From: Acanthaster planci
Taxonomy: Eukaryota > Echinodermata > Asteroidea > Valvatida > Acanthasteridae
Length of the DNA: 64,000 nucleotides
Assembly: GCF_001949145.1 (NCBI RefSeq)
Contig: NW_019091475.1
Span: 68,497-132,496, forward strand
Direction of reading: 5' to 3'
Below the pieces are notes generated by a model. It did not search any database. It was not told where the DNA came from and saw nothing but the letters and a program-made list of their open reading frames with translations. Numbering within the stretch: the first letter of the stretch is position 1; every line of letters starts with the position of its first letter. Position numbers and translations under genes: made by a program. Below are positions 26,701 through 41,700 of this stretch, piece after piece.

Positions 26701-29700
26701 AGCGAAGTTACTTGGCCTTTTTATGGTTTAAACTGGACTTGATTATGCAGGTACACAGCTCACAGTGCTACTGACCAGCATAAAGAATCCATGGATTATC
26801 CAGGCCATTTACACAGAGTGGCTAAACAAGGAAAGTATATTTCTGAAGGGAATTAGGTTTTTTAATGACTTCTGAATCATTACACACGTGTATGTACTGG
26901 TAGGGTGTTGGAAGTTTGTCCACCTCATGGAAAATGCAAACAACGGTTTGTTATATAAGATGTACAGTACATGTACGCCCCTCTCAGTAGTTATAACACA
27001 TTCGGTTAAACTGATCAAGGTCAAATTTATCAGTTCTTACGCAGTGCATGGGCAGCAGTGTCAAGAGCATTTTCACTGAACGGGAGAGAAAAATAAAAGC
27101 CTTTCTCACACTGCAGTGACTACAGGGCATACATGCAAAACACATTCACTGCGCACTCAAGCCAGTGACTGGGTTGTTTGAAATGTGAAGTACGCCTACA
27201 TACACATTTTTAATACTTCAGCCTGAGACTGAATTTGGTGCCTGTACACTGGCTAACCCACTGGCCTTGCCCTCGCACCAGCTGGGAATCTTGATAGGTT
27301 TTCATTTTTCTACTCCAAAACAAATGCTGCAATAAAGCTCTTTTCTTGGGTGCTGGGGGGAGGGTTGGATACGAAGCAGCATTATACTGGCATAAGACCA
27401 ACAATGGAATGGGGCCAATTCTGAGGTATTTTCAAATTAGTGTCTTTCATACCCTCTCCTCCTTTTGTCTGTTCATTTTCCATTTTCTTTTCTCCTTTTA
27501 AAATGTTTCCCCCCCTTTTTTTCCCAGGGTGGGGTAAGCATCCCCTGCCCCCTACCGCGACATCCATGTTCTCACCGTACCACAAAATCAGCAAAATACT
27601 GCAGATTATCCGTGACGTGAGCACTCCATCAAGAATTGGTTGAGGTATATAGTGTCGATCAGTGCCTATTCACTGTGACGAGAAATACAAGTACATGTAT
27701 ATTGCATACATTTGTAAACACATTCCCACACCATATCCTGTTGAAGTGTAACTGTAATACATTTGTAATACATTTACATCCTGTTTGCATTACATGTACA
27801 TGTAGGCTATAAAAATGTACAATGTATGTGCACATTCAACAGAATGATTTCAGCCTCAAGAGTATTGCACACAATATGTGCCTTTGTCTCCTATTTGTAC
27901 ATGTACATGTCATTTCTAAATGCAGTATGCCCATATTTTTGGCTTAAAGACCACTGGAAAATTCTGAAAGAACCACCGAAGTTGACTGAACACTTTGGAA
28001 AGGTGTTATCGACTCCTGAGAGCCACTTTAAATTTGTGATATACCTCACACATGGTCTACCAAGGAATATTTAGAATGTCAGGACCATCATTCCTCACAA
28101 AATTAAACTTTCAAATCCAAAATACGATTTCCTACATCCTTCACACCCCTTCCATCATGCAGGTCACCACCCTCCTGCAACAATAATATCACAGCAGACA
28201 GTGGCTGTTAGATATCAGTAAAACCTCAACGTACCAGGACAGCTACGACACTCAGCTTGCTATCACTGGAGCTGGGGACGTGTTGCTTGAAAGGATCAGG
28301 ACAACACAGATACAAAGTACAAACGTTATACTCTTCTCAAGAGTGATGCCATTATGACTGCCTGTAATCATTAACCTGACAGGAAAGGGAGGGGGGAGAC
28401 CCATCACAAGACCTCCTCAGTCGAGACAACAGGTTGTAGAGATCATTTAGGATAATCTTCCGCTCTGCCGGCTTCAGTAAAACCTACACTGTACAGCAGG
28501 TTGACGAAGATCACCTTTGATAATGTGCATGGTGCACTTGGTACACTCATGCTGGAGCAGCAATTTGGTGTTAAATGAAACTGGTGATTCTTCAACTCAG
28601 ATTATCTGTCCATGAAACTGTAGATTCTTCCATTCCCACTTAAAACCCTATAAATATAATTTGAAATTCCACCTTACGCTACGAAACAAAACACCCGCCT
28701 TATTTTGATCAAATACTTCTGTAACCTCGCAAAAAATCCAAACTTGCATTTCAACAAAACTTCAAAATATCCAACAGCACAGGCTTTCAGAATGTCTCTT
28801 TTTTCCACGTTTTCTTTTTCAAATTTTCAGTGAGCACTAAAAGCTCTGGACTTTTCTCCACAGCAGAGAAATATCTACCAAAGTTTGTTGCACTAAGAGT
28901 GGAAAACCTTGCAGACAATAAAACAAATGATAAAAAAGTACATGTATGCAGTAAAGTTTGAGTGGCAATACAAAATAACATAAAGCAGGGACAAACATGG
29001 GAGTTCATTAGACTGAAGCATCAATGCCTACAAGTGCATCAGGAGGCATCCTGTTCATTTTTGTTTCTTGCTGGGCCACATTCAATTTGTGACAGTCCAC
29101 TATTCGTCAATTTTTAGCTGGTCCCCAGGATGTATGTTGAACACTGATTACCAGGCAGAATCGACCAGTTGTTGATAATTGGTTGCTGATCCGGCTTGGC
29201 CCATACATGCCTTGGACACACCATGTACGGATACTGTGTAACGTCAACTAGATACCAATACACATTTGGGCTCAAACGTGACGATGTGGCTGGCTACCCG
29301 TGACTGTTCAAGACAATCTTGTTCAATTTCCCTTTTAGGATCATGTTGAGCCAAAAGAGCTGCTCAACAATTATTCAAGAGTAGAAACTTCTTCCTGGGT
29401 GTACCAAAACTGATAAACAGGAAAGTAATGAGGAGTTCAAGAGAAAAGGAAACTCAAGACCAACACGACTTTTACCAATTTATGATGGCATACCGGTGCG
29501 TGACAAGTTAAAAAACAAAGAAAAAATCTGCAGATCCAGAGAAAATTTGCCCACCTCTGACGTGCATTGGAAAAACTCTAAGCAGCTTAATGGAGTCATA
29601 CAAAAATTTTGGAAATGTAATTGTTTAAAAATGTGCACTTTTCAATTAAACTAAAAATAGGTGCCTAAAGGCAAAAATCATGCCCTGTGCCCTGTAATTT

Positions 29701-32700
29701 AACATCCAAATACATGTACAGATTACAAAGAAAAGGGAAAATGAATTTCCTGGCAATTATCAAAAACAGAACAAAAAAATTATTCTGCCTCTTCCCTATG
29801 TTAGCTTCCTCCAACCAGGCATGACGATTGGAGACAGAATAGGCAACACAAGGTTTCCTATATCAGTTACCATGGCAATACTAACCTCATCTTTGCACTG
29901 TGGACTCACCACCTGATATGTACCCCCCCTCCTCTTCTGAATGGCTCTAACGGCACAGACCGCACGCCAGATGGGAAACATGCTTAATGCAGACCCTAAG
30001 CAACTGGTGTCCGGGTCCGAAGCTAGACCATGCAGACAACTGAATACGCCGAATTGATTACATGTACAAAGCCATCTTAAGGGTTTTTTTCAATGAGCCC
30101 TCTGAAATGTATTAATCACTGACCGTAATAATTTAACTTGGAACAATACTGCATGATGTTTGTGTAATAACTGTATACTACAGCCCAGTTTTTTTGTGGG
30201 TAAACTCATGTACCACAGAATGTAGGGAATTTCTATTATGTGTACTTTAATGAGTTTTGAAATGATGACATCATTGACATGGTAATGCAAGGGCCCTGTT
30301 GGTGTGCGCACATCAAATGAGTTTTGATACGTGCTTGTAAAAAGGACATCATCTTAGCAAAGCATCCTCTATAATCTACGCAACTACTTATGACTAACAA
30401 AAAGCCACACCACAGGAAACTCTGCAAATTCGAACCGTTTTAACTTTCTAACATGAGTATGTTAGAACATCACATTTTGAGCATGGTTTCAAATGGCAAA
30501 TTAGCGGTAAAAGACTACTTTCCACGTTCTGTGAATTCTGCAATAATGCATGCAGGCAACGACATTTAAAGAAACAGATCGTCATTCACCCATTAAAATA
30601 TCACCTCGTCAAATCAAATATCTTTTTATATATTTACTTTTGCTCCAGCTCAATTGTAATCCTGTTGATCCATGTAAAAAAGTAGCAGTGGGTTTACAGT
30701 AATAAATACACAAATATCGGATAACTCAGCATGCATCAGGTACTTGTCAACAATGGCGTTGTTTTGTGATAATTTATAACCAACTATCATCCCGTGGTCT
30801 TGTGGTGCTTTTTTTTTTTGGTTTGCACATCATAAACAACTGTTATTTCAATTCCAAGGTTCAAATCCTTTAAACACAGAGGTGCAAAGTCGAGTCCCCT
30901 GGGCCGCATTTGTACACGTAGTGTAACATTAGCATTTTCCTCCTTTTCCAACAGTTTTTGAACCGATCTGCCAACACTGTAGAGCAAAGACTAAAGACTT
31001 CCAGGACATCTCCAAGAGCAAAACCAAGACTACCTTTCATCAAGCCAAGTGTAATAACACAAGTTCAATGTCATGCATGTATAGCATGTACAGTGCTGTA
31101 TTTCAAGATAATACTTGAATTGTTCTCTTAAAAACCAATGACCTACACGTGAAATGTCTCTCAATGTCACTGGGATATTTGCCAGTTTTTAAGAATTCTA
31201 TTCCTGGTATACTTCCTGTTCTCAATTAAAGTCAACTGTGGAATAAAAGTGGCAATGCAAAAAGAAACAAATTGTTAGATTTAAGCTACATGTAGCGGTA
31301 TGTGTGTGAGTTTCGCATGAACTCATCGGCAGAGCCTGTGCGCACATAATGCTGTATGTGTCGTATTCTTGAACAAAATCCTTGGCAATTTATCATATAT
31401 TGACTTCTTTTGACTCTCAGACTATCACACCCAGACATGTAGGGGTGTGTATAATACATACGCATGAGTAACTTCTCTAATGTGAACACTGAAGAAACAC
31501 CAGTGTTACACTTCCACCCAATCCACACAACTAACTGCCCACACTGTGAAAACATACATCACAATCCCACGCTTGACGGCACCAGACTATTCCCCAATGC
31601 TTTTGTCCATTGTGCACAACATGCGTACATACCGGTACACATGGGTACATGTACATGTGTACGTGTAAGCCCACAAGTCCTTTGTGGGCAATCTGTCCCT
31701 GAAAGGCAGCCCTTCAGCCTGTGCATGCTGGATGCTCGCACTTCATAGAGGTCCTTGAATCAGTCAGTGCATTCAAACGTTCTACTGAGGTCAAGTCTTG
31801 GTTCCCGTCTTCAGTTCACAAACTGGTGTTCAAACTACTGATTCCCTAGATGGGTTGTCTTTTTCCGTGCATGTTTATGCCACTGTACATGTTTGTCTTG
31901 CGTTTCTAACACCACGTCAAATTATACCACAGGAGATGACTGCAAAGTCTCATTAGGGCCTTGTACTAAGCAATCTAACTCTTTAGTTTTCTAAATTCTT
32001 AGAGGATGATATTTTATGCCTTCTTGCAAACAAATCCTGAGCCTTGCAGCAATAAAATGTAAATTCTTGGGTCTTTTTCCAACATATAACTTTTCAAATT
32101 TGGAGAGAACCCAAGGTTTTCAAAGTTTAAATTTGAGCATCCATTGCCTCTTTGATGTGCAATATCTTGTTAGTACCTATCGTGCGATATACTTGACCAC
32201 ATTTCATTTTTGTATCAACAAAAATTGGGTTAAATTTGCCTGTATTTCAGTGTTCTGCCTGCCCCCCACAAAAATAACAGGGTAAAGGATAAACTACCGG
32301 TATGAATCTGAACTTAATCTATTTCAAATTTCTAATCGACGGTAGGTCTTCCTTCTGTTTGTATGAGCAGGCAATGTTTGGAGAAAATCGCCCTGGGTCA
32401 GAACAGGGAGGGCCTCAAAAACATCTGCTGCATAACTTTTGAAGAGGGTTATCCGTGTACTTCCACTTAGAATTTAGCAGGTGGTATTTAGTGTGGTCAT
32501 AGCCACATGTATGGGTACGCAACATTTTTGAACTCTTCATGAAATATTCTTTTGCTAAGCCTAATAGGGACGATCAGCCACTGTTACACAAGAAACATGG
32601 CTGTGACTTAGGAAGAGTGAGCTCTACTGGAAGAAGGGGTATCGGTAAAATGGGATCAGTTGACTCTGGTTTGGGCAGAACACTGAAACCGATTAGTTGT

Positions 32701-35700
32701 TAGGATGATGAATATTCAGACATACCTCTGAGGGTGAATGGGGTATCATACCAGACTTTAAAAGCTTTGAACCGGGCTGTTTCTGGAATGGAATGAAAAA
32801 TCACGTGTACGGGGGGGAAAAAATCACTAGTGGCCACAATTCAGCATGTTGTGCCCTTCAGCTTTTGTGTCTACTACACCAGGCATAAAGTACAAACAGG
32901 TATGAATGTACTCAACTGAGATGTACGCTGCATTTGCCTGTATAATTTGAACCGCAATGGTAACCATCCCTGTGATACTAATTTTCTCTGGAAAACACAC
33001 CTGAACTCCAGACAAGAAGTTTTGCACGAAGACTTGCTTCTGTTGATTTGTTCCAACTTCAATTTTTTTTCTATCACCTCGAAAACTACGACTTGAAAAC
33101 ACTTCTGGAGACAGGGTCCTGCTTGAAATCTTGTGAAAACATGTTCGCATACATGCAAGGGCAGCAAACTCCCTATCCACTCAAAAGGTTTCCAAACTGT
33201 CCAAAGAGATGACCTACATGTACAATATGCATTAGTTTCCTAAAGTACAGAGACTATCATACATACATGTACATGTATTCTATCCTAGTCCAACTACAGA
33301 TTTTGTTCCTCTCCTTTTAGCACTGTTCTTGAGTAAGACCAAAGAACAGGGGACCCTGACTGGGAAATATGGTCCCTATTCGAAGTTCTGATGGACAATC
33401 AAACAAGAAGACAAGTGTTTTCTGCACAACACATTCTTGTTACAAGTACATGTTGTACGTTGTTCCTTACTGAAGTGATTTTCGTGTCTCAAGGTAGCCT
33501 AATACTGTATCATCTCAATGGGGCATCTCTGTGCAAGAATCTAAACAAAGGTTGGATGCATCGGCATCAGAGATGCAGCCCGAACAGAAAATGCCCCTAC
33601 CTTTACCGAAATTCTTTCCAAAGACCCCCCAAAAACCCTGACTTAATATGTACTGACTTTTTTTCAGCTATAAGTTGGAGAAGTTGCCAGTGACTATAAA
33701 AAGTCAATGAATGTGACAAACCAATACTGCCTTATTCCACAGTCTCACTAGACCTGGTGCGTGTAAATTCTATCCTCTCACCTAAAATGCACCGCAATAC
33801 AGGTTTCAGCCAGTTTCATCTTGATTCAACCCCTAAAATTTGTTTTAATTAGTGATGGTATGATTTTGCAGGCTGAGGACAGTACAGGGAAGATTTGGTA
33901 CTGCAGACATCATAATTACAACAGTATTGTGTGACCCAAAAGGTTAGGAATAGAAAATCTAATGTAAGAAAACAGAGCATCAGCTTAAATCATGTGGATT
34001 ACATTAGCAAACTTCGATGCGGCCCTGATTCATGTTAGTACTAATACATGCAATTATGGTGAACTTATTCCACAGCCAAAGTCTCGTTACTTTAGAGTAC
34101 AAAATGTAGATGGCTTTCTAAATAAGAGGAAGCAACTCTTTGAAACTATGTCCCAGGGTGAATTTCGCTGCATATCCATCAATTATAACTCAAGTAAGAT
34201 GATTACAAAACAGGCTGTAAAGGGCAAGCATTAAGCAACTTGATAACAAACAGGGCCAAGTATGAGGAAGCTCAATTTTTACAAAAAGCGAGACTTTTGG
34301 GTGGGAAGGGGGGCTGCAGAAGTTCCCCCCTCCAAAAAAACCCTGAAAGTGTTCAAACTCAATCCATCCCTGTGGTTAAACAGATGACCACTACCTGCAC
34401 ATGTGCATATGCGCATTCGCATCGTAACATGATGAACAAACTGCAAAGAGACCCATAACTTTATGCACTGGTCACTTTAAGGTGGTGCCTGAATGACGAC
34501 TGCCACACAGACCCAGTGGAAGAACCCACTTCATTTCAACGGAATTATTGGACAGTAGGAGGCAACTGGAGAATGATAAAGAAGACCGGTACTCACATAG
34601 TCGTGGAAAGCCTTCGCCTCGCTTGAATGTTCGCATGTTTCCCTCCTCTCCGGTGCTGCACAATACAAATCCCAAAAGACACTGCAAGGACAAATAGAAC
34701 CATCCAAAGTAAGAATGATACCGAGCCTATCATTACAGAAAATTTACATTACTGTAGAAAAATCAAAAACAGGTGAATTTTTGGTAAACATACTCCTAAA
34801 ATTGTGCAGTGAACTTCATCTCCTGGTACATGTATAAGCAATTCATTCCATGAGTTCACTTTTCCATGTAGACAACATTGCTTCTTGAAAGTCAATTTGA
34901 TCCAAATCTTGTTAAAGAATGGGGAAAAAAGAGTAGACCAGAAACAGCAATGAAATACTCAGCATGGAGTACGTGTACCGGTCGTTGTTGTATAAACCAG
35001 GAAAGGAGAAAACATGTTCCTTTTTCAGTCAAAAGTAAGCTAAGACCAGCACATTCACTCAAACTCACACACAATCACCAAGAATTGGCAGAGTAGAAAA
35101 GAGGTCAAGGTTTTGCTTTACCTACTACATTTTAAACACCAAGGGGGGGGGGACTGGTGTAGTAGATAGACAGCACACTGCCCACATGTGAAGCTCACAA
35201 ACTAGCAGGGGTTCCATTTGTGATCTTTGAATGTACTGTTCTGCCTCTAGATTGGACATCTTTTATTGCGTGGTGAATGTACATGTAGCATGTCCCAAGT
35301 GTCTGACACCAGCATGCAGTTTGAAACCTCATCAATCTCACTTAAATTAGTGTGAAGATAATTGACATACGCAGAAATATCAATTTCAATATTGACACAC
35401 TTAACAATCACAACTGTCAATATCATTCAAATGTGATAATACACTCTAGGGCAATGCAATTAAATTCAAGCACATTCTGCATTTTGACCTTCATTTGCAG
35501 TCGACATAGTAGATGCTTTCTTTACCGCATTTTGATAAACTTTAACGCTAGAGCTTCTGATTTGTGATTCGAACATTCCCTGATGTCCATCACAGGGCTC
35601 GAAATTGGGTTAATCATCGCGGGAGCAAGTACTTGCTCCCTTGACGGCTGAATTTGTCAGTTTACAGGTGCAAGTAGCTCCCATAAATTAAAGAAATATG

Positions 35701-38700
35701 TTCAAGAAAGAAAAAGACTCTGGTCCTTGCCGTTGCTTTGTGTTTAGCAAGGCGATGCTAACAGTCGGGCACCAGGCCTTCATAACGTGCATATGCACAC
35801 AGACCTAAAAGGGAACCTAACTGCAGCAATCAAGCATTTTCGAAATGAGTGGATTAGGCTGAGACTTTGGTTTTGCTGGTTCCAGCAATTTTTAAGCAGT
35901 GTTCAAAATCACATGTTCAAGCTATAACTGGAACCAGCAAAACTGAAGTCTAAGCCGAATCCACTCGTTTGGCTTGAATTTATGCACTAATCTAGGAGGT
36001 TGTGGTCGCGGCCAGTTTCCATACAAAATGTGTACATTCCAGCTGTACTGATTCAGACGCAGCCACTGTGCAGACCATTCAGCGAGATTGCGACACTGGC
36101 TGCAGGTATGCATGTGCACCTTCATGTGTGTGCATGCATCGCATGAGAGACTGCGGCGTGTGCTTGGTGACGTCATAAAAAAATTGTACTGAGATATGGT
36201 TCTGTGACAAGGCTGATCCGAAGTGAAGTCAAAAAGTATTTTCATGACAAAAGTACAAACAAACGGTAAAAATGTTCAGGTACATGTACATGTATTTTTC
36301 ATTACAATATGGAATCAAATGGGCGTAAGTACTTGCGCCCGTCTTTATGATTTATGGGTGCATTTCTAAGACAAACGGGTGCCTTTTAGTTACCTGCACC
36401 CGTTAATTTTTAGCCCTGTATCAAGGACTATGCAGGATTGCTGGAGGAAGAACCAGTTTGCATATGGCATAATGTCCACCCAAACTTAAAGGATTAAGAA
36501 TGTGCACAGTAGCTGCAAAATTCAGCAGTTTCTTAGGGAAAAAACTTGGCAGGTTACAATAAGAATATACCAAAGGCCCCATCAATTATAAGGAATGAAA
36601 ATAAAAAAAGTCTGACACCTTTCCTTTTAAAATTACTGGTCGGATGTCTTTTCAGAATTGTTCATGCAATTTTTCAGATCAACTTTATCTGCAATGTAAA
36701 AGCTGAATTAACAGGCTGTAAGACAAAGTACATGCAAATACGTGCACATTGTACAGAGCTGTGATAACGTTATTTATACAGCCTGCAAGACATTTGGGAA
36801 AGTTACAGTTTCAGCAAGAGTGCCCCCCCCTCCAAGTTTAAATACAGGACAGGCCTCCCAGTCTCTGCAACTGTGCAACTGTGCTAGAGTAAGTGTAGTG
36901 CAGCGGCACCTTTGAGTACCCTCAAAGCATGTGTTTTTCTTAGGGATGTACAAGATTCCTCGCATTCTGCCTCTCCTGGGAGAGCGGGGAAGGAGGATGA
37001 GAACTGGATGCCTAGGATAGCTGATCAAGTGACGGGCAGAGACTGGCCACCAGTCCCACCCCATCAACAGCATTCAATTGGTGGTTGGACCATGAAAAAC
37101 TCTGGGAGTTACAAGTACAAAAACTGTGATAATCAAAATAATGCAGGCAGAAAATAACTGGGGACTTGGTAGTGGTGATTTATTATGCTTAAATCTGACA
37201 CAGACAGCAGGACTTTCTAGACATCAAGTCTATGCCAAATCCTACAAAATTCTACGTAATTTGCATCCGAACATAAGCTTATGCTTACTGCTTACTATAC
37301 CGGAGAGAACCCGGATTGTACCAGTTTTTACAGCACACTTTGTACCACTCGGATCCGGTTCAGACTGGTTCACGCATCTACTCTCAGCAAATCATGTGTC
37401 AAATTTTACAGCCATATGCATGGTCACAAGTTAACAACAACTGTCACCAGCTAGGTCCTCCTTTGCTCTATAACCTTGAGAATGAACAAACCCTTAAACT
37501 GGAATTCTCTACCCAACATCTACATGTACATTAAAACTGCAAAGGAAGAAGAAAGTGTCACACCTTCAATGTCTACAGGTAGAGTCAGGGTGTTCTATCC
37601 TACTGCACAATACATGTAATTGGGACAAAATTCTGTACCCGCGGTCACGACCCAATTACCTAACTGCAGCCGAAAATACATGTAGTATGTACAATGTCAT
37701 AGTACACGTAGGACTAGGAAGCCCAGTAATTCCAAAATGGACCATTGCACTGGTGCAGGGGTTAAATGCAAAATTTACAATACTGACACTTTTGTGCCTC
37801 TGAAATTTAACAGCAAAAACAGCAACACGTATCACAAGTAAAGTTCATAAATTCAGGAAGTGATTTCCAAAGAAACAATTTAGCTGAATTTTATCCTGCA
37901 AACCCTTACTCGTAGGTCTCTTAATTAATACCAGTAAGTCATCAACTAAGCTACTTACATTGCAGGGCATTTTCCATATTTCATATTTACATAGTCCTAT
38001 GATATTCAATTCAAGGAATCACATTCAATCAGAACTTGGAGACAAACATATGTATACTTTCATTCACTGATCTGTCCCCAGTGTCTCAGTTCAAGCTCTG
38101 CAGCTTTGAAGCAATGTAAACGGATGGGATTTGTAGCCAGTCTATGGCTGAACATATCCGGGGCGTTAGCAACCCTTCCCCTGCATTATGATCCCAAAGC
38201 TATCTAAACAGCATTGCTGACACATGCAGGCCAAACAATGTTTTAATTCTTGGGCCAGCCGACAGCCTGCAATACAGGCATTACCAACAGGGACGCATCT
38301 CTGCAAGCAACCATTTACAGGCGCGGACAAATTCTCAGCATTTAATATTTCTCTGCCAACGGATCCTCTCAACCCTACAACCAATTTTTGCAGAGCTATT
38401 TACCATGGGAGCAACCAAACAATGAGTAACAAAGAGGCTTGGGATCTAAACAGAATAGCTCAGTGCTGCATATTCATTGATTTGAGTGTACATGTATTCC
38501 AAAATGGACAATCGAAATGTAAAATTTCTCAAAGCAAATTATAGATTTTAAAAACTTTTACAAAATTACAAGCATCACAAGCCTGTCACCATGACAACAG
38601 TTACTGTACACATACATGTACCTGCACAGAAAAACATAGTCACAAAAAGCCTGTACAAATGCCTGCTAATCCTTCAAAGATTAATGATAAGGGGGGGTCG

Positions 38701-41700
38701 ATGGCCTAACAGACTTGCATCCTACCAGCTCATTTGCATACTGTCTCCGATCCAGTGCTGTAAGAGGTCAGGCAGAGCATTCTGACGCTCCGCGACACTC
38801 AGTCCAGCAGCGCTGTATTTGTAGGGTTGCTAAAGATGTGGAGCAAGCAGCCGTTTCAGTGAATTTTTAATCAGACATTTCCAAGCAGGGAAATTTTTTA
38901 TTCCATCCCCAATTCCTGTTATTTCACTCTCGTAGGCTTCAAGTGGGTACATTTTCAGGTTGGCATGCTGCCCTACATGTATTTCTGTGTAAACCGTGGA
39001 AGACGGGGAAACCAACTGGAAAGTGGTCACTATAAAAACAAATTCTGAATTTTTTCTTAAATTTTGTTGAATAAGTTCTCTTCAGCAATTCTCATTATTT
39101 CCTGAGAAAACACTACCACTCTAGGAATGAGATTTCAGAGACAAAAAGTAATTTCAATTTAATCTCTGATAAGGCTTGCTTCCCTTCCTGCCAAAATTGT
39201 AATTTTCTAAGTTGTAGATTTGGGCGGCTGGGTGGGTTGATTTCGTAAATTTGCAGCAACAACGCTCTGAACAATCAACCATTCTGGGCATCTGAAGCTA
39301 TGTTTATTACAGAGCACATCATAATTTCACTGCTCTTCATCCACATGTGGGATGACTACCCAGTACAGCTGGTCCCCTTACTAGGCCAAAAGACCTTGAC
39401 AATATCAAATGCAGCCAGCCAGTCTACAGTCTGGACAGTAGTCATTTTTTTGCTGGTACACCATAAAATCCTCTTCCATGTATCCAAATACCATGAGGAC
39501 TGCATGCAATATTAGTATTTGAAGGGGTGCTATGGATTTGAGTGAGAAGAAACACACGTGTCACACACACACACACGTACAGTGGACAGATTTGTAAGCA
39601 TTCTACATCTCATCTAAAAAAAATAAAACTGTTCATGCTGGCCAATCTACATGTAGGTATGAAAAAATAACACCGTCAAAAACTCACTGCGGAGCCCCTC
39701 AGTAATGGTAGATGTATAAGGTTGTTTGAAATGTTAATCTAGTGTTACATTATTCTGAACAGTAGTGGGTACACACCATTAACCCTAATATTCCCCCATC
39801 CTTCACCTGTTGGAGGACTGAGGATTTTTAGGGTTAATGTGTACAGGACTATTCCAAGGTTGGTGGTCTTTTACTGCTGGAATTGGTTCCGATACATTCA
39901 ATACTAGCACACAGCATGAACGGTTTTCAATAATTTTTTTTCAGGAAACCTACCAATATCAAGCTCATGTAACTTTACTGCATGAATTTAACATGACAGT
40001 TACATGTACATGTACGTGTTCATTACCTGCAAAAATTCAGATATCTATTTCCTGAAGGCCTAAATAAGAAAAACTGTACAATAGAATACCGAAGTGAATA
40101 TGTCATGCGCACAATTAGTGTGTAAAAGGCATTAGCGCGAGAACCAGCGCGTGAACCAACACGCGCGCGTACTCCATTCGTCTGCACTGCACTTTCTGGT
40201 TCACAGTGACGTTACACTTCAGTACTCTATACCGTTAATTCTCAATGCATGCTGTACAAAATGCATGTACCCCAGTATTTCACATCAGTGCAGTGTTTAC
40301 AAAATTAAAAACCTTTAAAATCCCACTTAGGAAATAAAAAACAAAACCAGCAGCACTGAAACAGTGACTTGATTTGAAAACAACTCCACTGTCAAAGCAC
40401 ATGCAGAGCAGACCAGAGAAAAGGACCCCATAATGACAGTACCCAGTCTTCATGCATTAAAGCAGTCCGCTATTACCACTGGAAACCAATATACTAATTG
40501 GGGCACAAGTACTTTTTTGTCTTTAGATGATACACACACATACCGATATCAGTTTTTGTTTACCACTTTATTTCCAGAAACGAATCATGAAAAATCCCAT
40601 CACGCATTACGTCATGTTTTGTAATTTGTTTTTTGTTTTTCTAAAATAAACCAATCTCAATCTCAATCTCTTTGATGATCATTTCATTTAAAAGACAACA
40701 ACCAAAGTGCTCTTCTTTTTTTTTTGAAAACCATTACTCATTCTTAAAGGAACCAGGAAATAGAAATATTTCTATAAACTTTACTAAAAATCCTTGGAAT
40801 TGCATTTTGGGGTTTCAATTAACCTCATTTTAAATGTTTGTTTTACAATTTTAACCCATATTTTGATGCTTTTTTGGTTTTATGCTAATGCATATTTGTA
40901 TATTCACGAGCAGAACTATGATGTCATCCAAGGCACTGAATCTCAATGTTGCACTGATTTGTGCACAGAAACTTTGTAGATTTTTTAACCACTGCTATGG
41001 CAGATTTTATTTTCTTTGGCAATTTATTGCTGTATAAATATATGGCAATAATCCAGCAAAAAACTTTTCACAGTAATGTTCCCAGATAGCAAATTTGAAA
41101 ATTTACAATTTGAACATAAAAACATGCAACCTGAACCATGTCTTCCTGGATTTACATCAAAGCAAAAGCGCCCTCACTTGTCCAGAAATGCTTGGTCTAT
41201 TTCTAATGTTTGAAAAAGCGCACCGTTCAGATCACATAACTCAAAAAAGATGTCAAACAGTCTTCATACATGGAAAAAGTGATTCTAAGAAAAAATTCAT
41301 TTCTCGGTTCCTTTAAATGAAAAAAAAAACTACTACTGCATCATTTTTTTCTCTTTGAATTTTTGCTTTCAGGAAATGAAATTCCTAACATACATGTAGC
41401 ATGGAAATCTTGCCCAGAATATTTCTGTAGCTTCCACATATTTCACACCTACTGGATTAAACTATGCATTATCAATGTACATGTACTAGTACATGTACAA
41501 AGTGAATACTGTGCATCAGAGACAGAGCATCACTTAAAGTGAAACTGAAAGCACTGTTTACCAAATTCTTTAAGTCTACCCTCTGAACAAACAACCGGGT
41601 GTTGCCGCAATGTCTACATGTGTGCTTTGTCTAAACTGTTGTTACTATCAATGCGCAACCCACTGCACGTATACCATTTTACATGTATGCATCCTTGAGT

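Larger units (their letters stand above)
5789..34596 (-). other. ssbp: SSBP intron 4, 28.8 kb
   Basis: This single large intron separates the FORWARD-domain exons from the Pro-rich exons. Large introns in developmental regulators often house enhancers. Visible contents: exon 5 acceptor-like tandem copies (5775-6120), a degenerate ~22 bp repeat (8095-8390), one MITE copy (9022-9163), a (TG)8 tract (11147-11162), a tRNA-type SINE (14271-14550), many TACATGTA-rich patches (for example 16791-16945 and 25350-25412), and X-box and octamer motifs. No nested gene is supported. The longest open frames (142, 139 and 131 codons) lack recognisable domains, and one overlaps the SINE. Confidence 0.75.

Noticed and set aside
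27450-27540. Strong plus-strand pyrimidine tract and CCCAG followed six bases later by GTAAGC, like a micro-exon
   Set aside because: It is antisense to SSBP, has no coding partner on that strand, and a 6 bp exon cannot be supported by sequence alone.
39773-39842. Interstitial telomere repeat
   Set aside because: Each end holds a single TTAGGG unit, in inverted arrangement, rather than a tandem array.
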